Source of the DNA: Fidelibacterota bacterium
GTDB lineage: Bacteria > Marinisomatota > Marinisomatia > SCGC-AAA003-L08 > GCA-002719095
Assembly: GCA_002705575.1 (NCBI GenBank)
Contig: PAHI01000042.1
Location: 1-64,000, forward strand
Direction: 5' to 3'
DNA length: 64,000 nucleotides
A program made the translations under genes and the position numbers. Position 1 is the stretch's first letter; every line of letters begins with the position of its first letter. This document shows, in pieces, positions 62,020 to 64,000 of this stretch. The notes beneath the pieces are model-generated. The model worked only from the letters and a program-made list of their open reading frames with translations, had not been told where the DNA came from and ran no database searches.

Positions 62020-63842
62020 TATATACTATAGACCTTTGTTTTTTTATACCATTCTTTAATTTTTTCTTTATTTTTTATTATAATTTGATTGTCAGAATCT
62101 TTTATTCTACCATCAAATAAAATACCTACTTCTCCACCATATATTCTTGCTTCAATTTTTTGCCCAAAACCATTGCCTAAATTAACATTGTTTTTAGGCA
62201 TTAAAATTATATCTATAGGCTCATAAGGAATCGCTAGCAATTCTAAATCATGAGATTTTATTGTTCCTGTATAATTTTTATTGTTATAAGAAAAAGAGTA
62301 ATCAAATAGATCAAATTCTCCAGATTTATTTTTAATTATTGGGTTTATACTTGTTCCCAATCTAATAAGGCAATCTCTATCAAATACCTCTAAAGCTGCA
62401 TCAGGATGGATACTCGATAAAACGCCTAGTTGAGGCATCATAAAAATTGAATCTACAGCTATTTGAGTTATGCCTATAGGATTAAAAGAATCAACCATCA
62501 TTAAAAAGGATTGATTCCTTCTAGGGGCATGAGACAATACTCCTCCAGAACCAACAATTAAATCTAACTCCAGCATATCTACTAAAGTTTTCCCAGATGA
62601 ACTTTGCTTAAATGCATCAGATATTGTTCTTTCTTGCTGAACTCCTTTTAAAGATACTGCAAATTGTTTATGCTGAAGGAAGGATAAATTTAATGCTTCT
62701 CTAGCTAATGATTGTTCAATTATAAGCTCTTCCATACTTTGAGGAATTGTAGTAGGCCTTATCATTTTATTTGCAATTCTATTTGTCAAATCTACTTCAT
62801 CAATTTTAAAAGGAAGCCACCTAGATATTGAGTCGTAGCCAGATTCTGCCAACACATTACATATAGAATAACTCATACCTAAATTAGCGCTTACAGTTCT
62901 ATTAAAAATACCTTTAAAAACTGAAAAAACATCTGTTGTTGCACCTCCAATATCTACACCAACTACAGATATATTATTCTTGTCAGCTATTTTTTTTATT
63001 ATCTGACCAACAGCTCCTGGGGTTGGCATTATGGGCGCATCTGCCCAACTCATTAATTTTTCATACCCTGGAGCTTGGGCCATTACATGCTCCATAAATA
63101 AATCATGTATTTTATCTCTGCTAGGCTGCAAATTCTCTATTTCAAGCTTTGGTCGAATATTGTCAACAATTTTAAGGTCAGTAATATCACCTAGCTTAGA
63201 ATCTATATCTTTTATTGCTTTTTTATTACCTGCGTATATTATTGGAATTTTAAAATCTAAACCTAATCTAGGCTTAGGATTCGCTGATTCAAGAATTTCA
63301 GCAAGCTTAACAACATGAGACACAGTACCTCCATCAATTCCGCCTGAAAGCAATATCATATCAGGCCGTAAATCTCTTATTTTTTTAACTTTTTCATGAA
63401 ATAATCTTTTATCATTAGACGCAAGAATATCCATAACTATTGATCCTGCTCCTAAAGCTGCTCTTTGTGCACTCTCAGCTGTCATAGACTTTACAACTCC
63501 TGCAACCATCATTTGCAATCCACCTCCTGCTGAGCTAGTAGAGATGTATACATCGACACCTTCATTATCAGATTTGAAACCTACTTTATGTTCATTTCTA
63601 ATTGAAGAAGTAATTATCTTATCTTTATTTAAAATTTTTCGGCCAGAAAGCTCCTCTATTTCAATAATAGAATTAATTACTCCTTTAGTTACATCTTCAA
63701 AAGGTTCCTCAACAGTTGTAGGAGCTTCACCTCTGAATGTTAACTGAAATTCGCCTTTTATTTTTTCAATAAGAATAGCTTTTGTTGTTGTTGAGCCACA
63801 ATCAGTAGCTAAAATAGTTACGATATTTTCAGTATTAATCAT
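62019..63842 (-). CDS. glutamate-mutase-accessory-type MutL (ASKHA ATPase-like) protein
   Basis: 607 aa. [13 protein letters not shown] (12-24) is phosphate-1 motif of the actin-like ATPase fold, and [13 protein letters not shown] (294-306) is phosphate-2. [18 protein letters not shown] and [18 protein letters not shown] complete the MutL/GlmL family pattern. Relatives accompany adenosylcobalamin-dependent mutases such as glutamate mutase and aminomutases and probably maintain the cofactor. Here no mutase subunit is near. Instead the protein heads a row of membrane proteins. It is not the mismatch-repair MutL. The ATG overlaps the cdsA stop (ATGA). Confidence 0.88.
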   Translation of the reverse strand: MINTENIVTILATDCGSTTTKAILIEKIKGEFQLTFRGEAPTTVEEPFEDVTKGVINSIIEIEELSGRKILNKDKIITSSIRNEHKVGFKSDNEGVDVYISTSSAGGGLQMMVAGVVKSMTAESAQRAALGAGSIVMDILASNDKRLFHEKVKKIRDLRPDMILLSGGIDGGTVSHVVKLAEILESANPKPRLGLDFKIPIIYAGNKKAIKDIDSKLGDITDLKIVDNIRPKLEIENLQPSRDKIHDLFMEHVMAQAPGYEKLMSWADAPIMPTPGAVGQIIKKIADKNNISVVGVDIGGATTDVFSVFKGIFNRTVSANLGMSYSICNVLAESGYDSISRWLPFKIDEVDLTNRIANKMIRPTTIPQSMEELIIEQSLAREALNLSFLQHKQFAVSLKGVQQERTISDAFKQSSSGKTLVDMLELDLIVGSGGVLSHAPRRNQSFLMMVDSFNPIGITQIAVDSIFMMPQLGVLSSIHPDAALEVFDRDCLIRLGTSINPIIKNKSGEFDLFDYSFSYNNKNYTGTIKSHDLELLAIPYEPIDIILMPKNNVNLGNGFGQKIEARIYGGEVGILFDGRIKDSDNQIIIKNKEKIKEWYKKTKVYSI

Positions 63843-64000
63843 AATAAATTATTTAAATATAAAAAAATATACAAAAATGGTGCAGCAAAACTGAGTGAAT
63901 CAAATCTATCTAAAATACCACCATGGCCTTGCAATATACTGCTTGTATCTTTTATTCCCATATCTCTTTTTAATAAAGATATAGACAAATCTCCAATTTG
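63839..64000 (-). CDS. cdsA: C-terminal end of phosphatidate cytidylyltransferase (runs off the right edge)
   Basis: 53 codons plus stop on the minus strand: [18 protein letters not shown], then [18 protein letters not shown] and a final hydrophobic helix. The GD-x-x-x-S-x-x-KR-x-x-x-KD and GHGG-x-LDR-x-D signature identifies CdsA, which makes CDP-diacylglycerol for phospholipid synthesis. The rest lies beyond the window. It overlaps the MutL-like gene start by 3 bp. Confidence 0.92.
   Translation of the reverse strand, partial: QIGDLSISLLKRDMGIKDTSSILQGHGGILDRFDSLSFAAPFLYIFLYLNNLL

Noticed and set aside
62019..63842. Mismatch-repair MutL
   Set aside because: The sequence has the two-part actin-like ATP site (DCGSTTTK and [10 protein letters not shown]), not the GHKL motifs of mismatch-repair MutL. 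It is the glutamate-mutase-associated MutL family.

Overview
The window is an AT-rich bacterial chromosome segment, dense in genes and mostly transcribed from the minus strand, with short gaps and many 4-17 bp gene overlaps. A T9SS-type C-terminal sorting domain with the YPNPFNPST signature (20482..21210), a dockerin tail on a secreted hydrolase, a TonB-dependent receptor and a large-insert signal peptidase I point to a Gram-negative member of the FCB superphylum. Candidatus Marinimicrobia (SAR406/Marinisomatota) is my best guess. This is inferred from protein style, not from a marker-gene tree.

Layout. 1..2892: mixed-strand accessory part with the start of a secreted protein, a GGDEF protein, a DUF3228 protein and three small unknown proteins. 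2881..22575 (minus): a carboxylase/AtuA/enoyl-CoA hydratase cluster ending in a dockerin hydrolase, then accA, two GT2 glycosyltransferases, an RmlD-like reductase, purE, a lipoprotein, a methyltransferase, lgt, lepA, a second crotonase, trkH, trkA, a strong terminator, a cohesin-like T9SS surface protein and murA. 22568..39517 (minus): recN, vanZ-like, nnrD/nnrE, acpS, a HAD phosphatase, a TPR protein, tRNA-Leu(GAG), secG, tpiA, pgk, a HIT protein, a 51-aa gene, a dNK kinase, folK, folB, a methyltransferase, a cold-shock protein, four unknown small genes, lepB, ggt and rnhB. 39511..43368 (plus): a sigma70-like promoter and TPP riboswitch driving a TonB receptor and a Na+/solute symporter, read as a thiamin or thiamin-precursor uptake operon. 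43374..64000 (minus): folD, zapA-like, pheT, pheS, rplT, rpmI, infC, thrS, tRNA-Val(GAC), an S41 protease, tmk, rsmI, a lysine aminotransferase and aldehyde dehydrogenase pair, a seven-gene cassette of largely undescribed membrane proteins with a MutL-like (glutamate-mutase accessory type) ASKHA protein, and the end of cdsA.

How it fits together. Housekeeping functions (translation, glycolysis, folate, envelope, K+ uptake) alternate with heterotrophic functions: acyl-CoA carboxylation, lysine to 2-aminoadipate, gamma-glutamyl peptide salvage, and vitamin scavenging under riboswitch control. The most unusual items are the MutL-containing membrane cassette (57220..63842), the riboswitch whose closing helix includes the receptor's start codon, a possible cohesin/dockerin pair, Asp/Asn-rich WD-GE repeats shared by two unrelated proteins, and an infC gene that very probably starts at an AUA codon. 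No mobile elements, CRISPR arrays or rRNA genes were seen. No gene-free stretch exceeds 300 bases.
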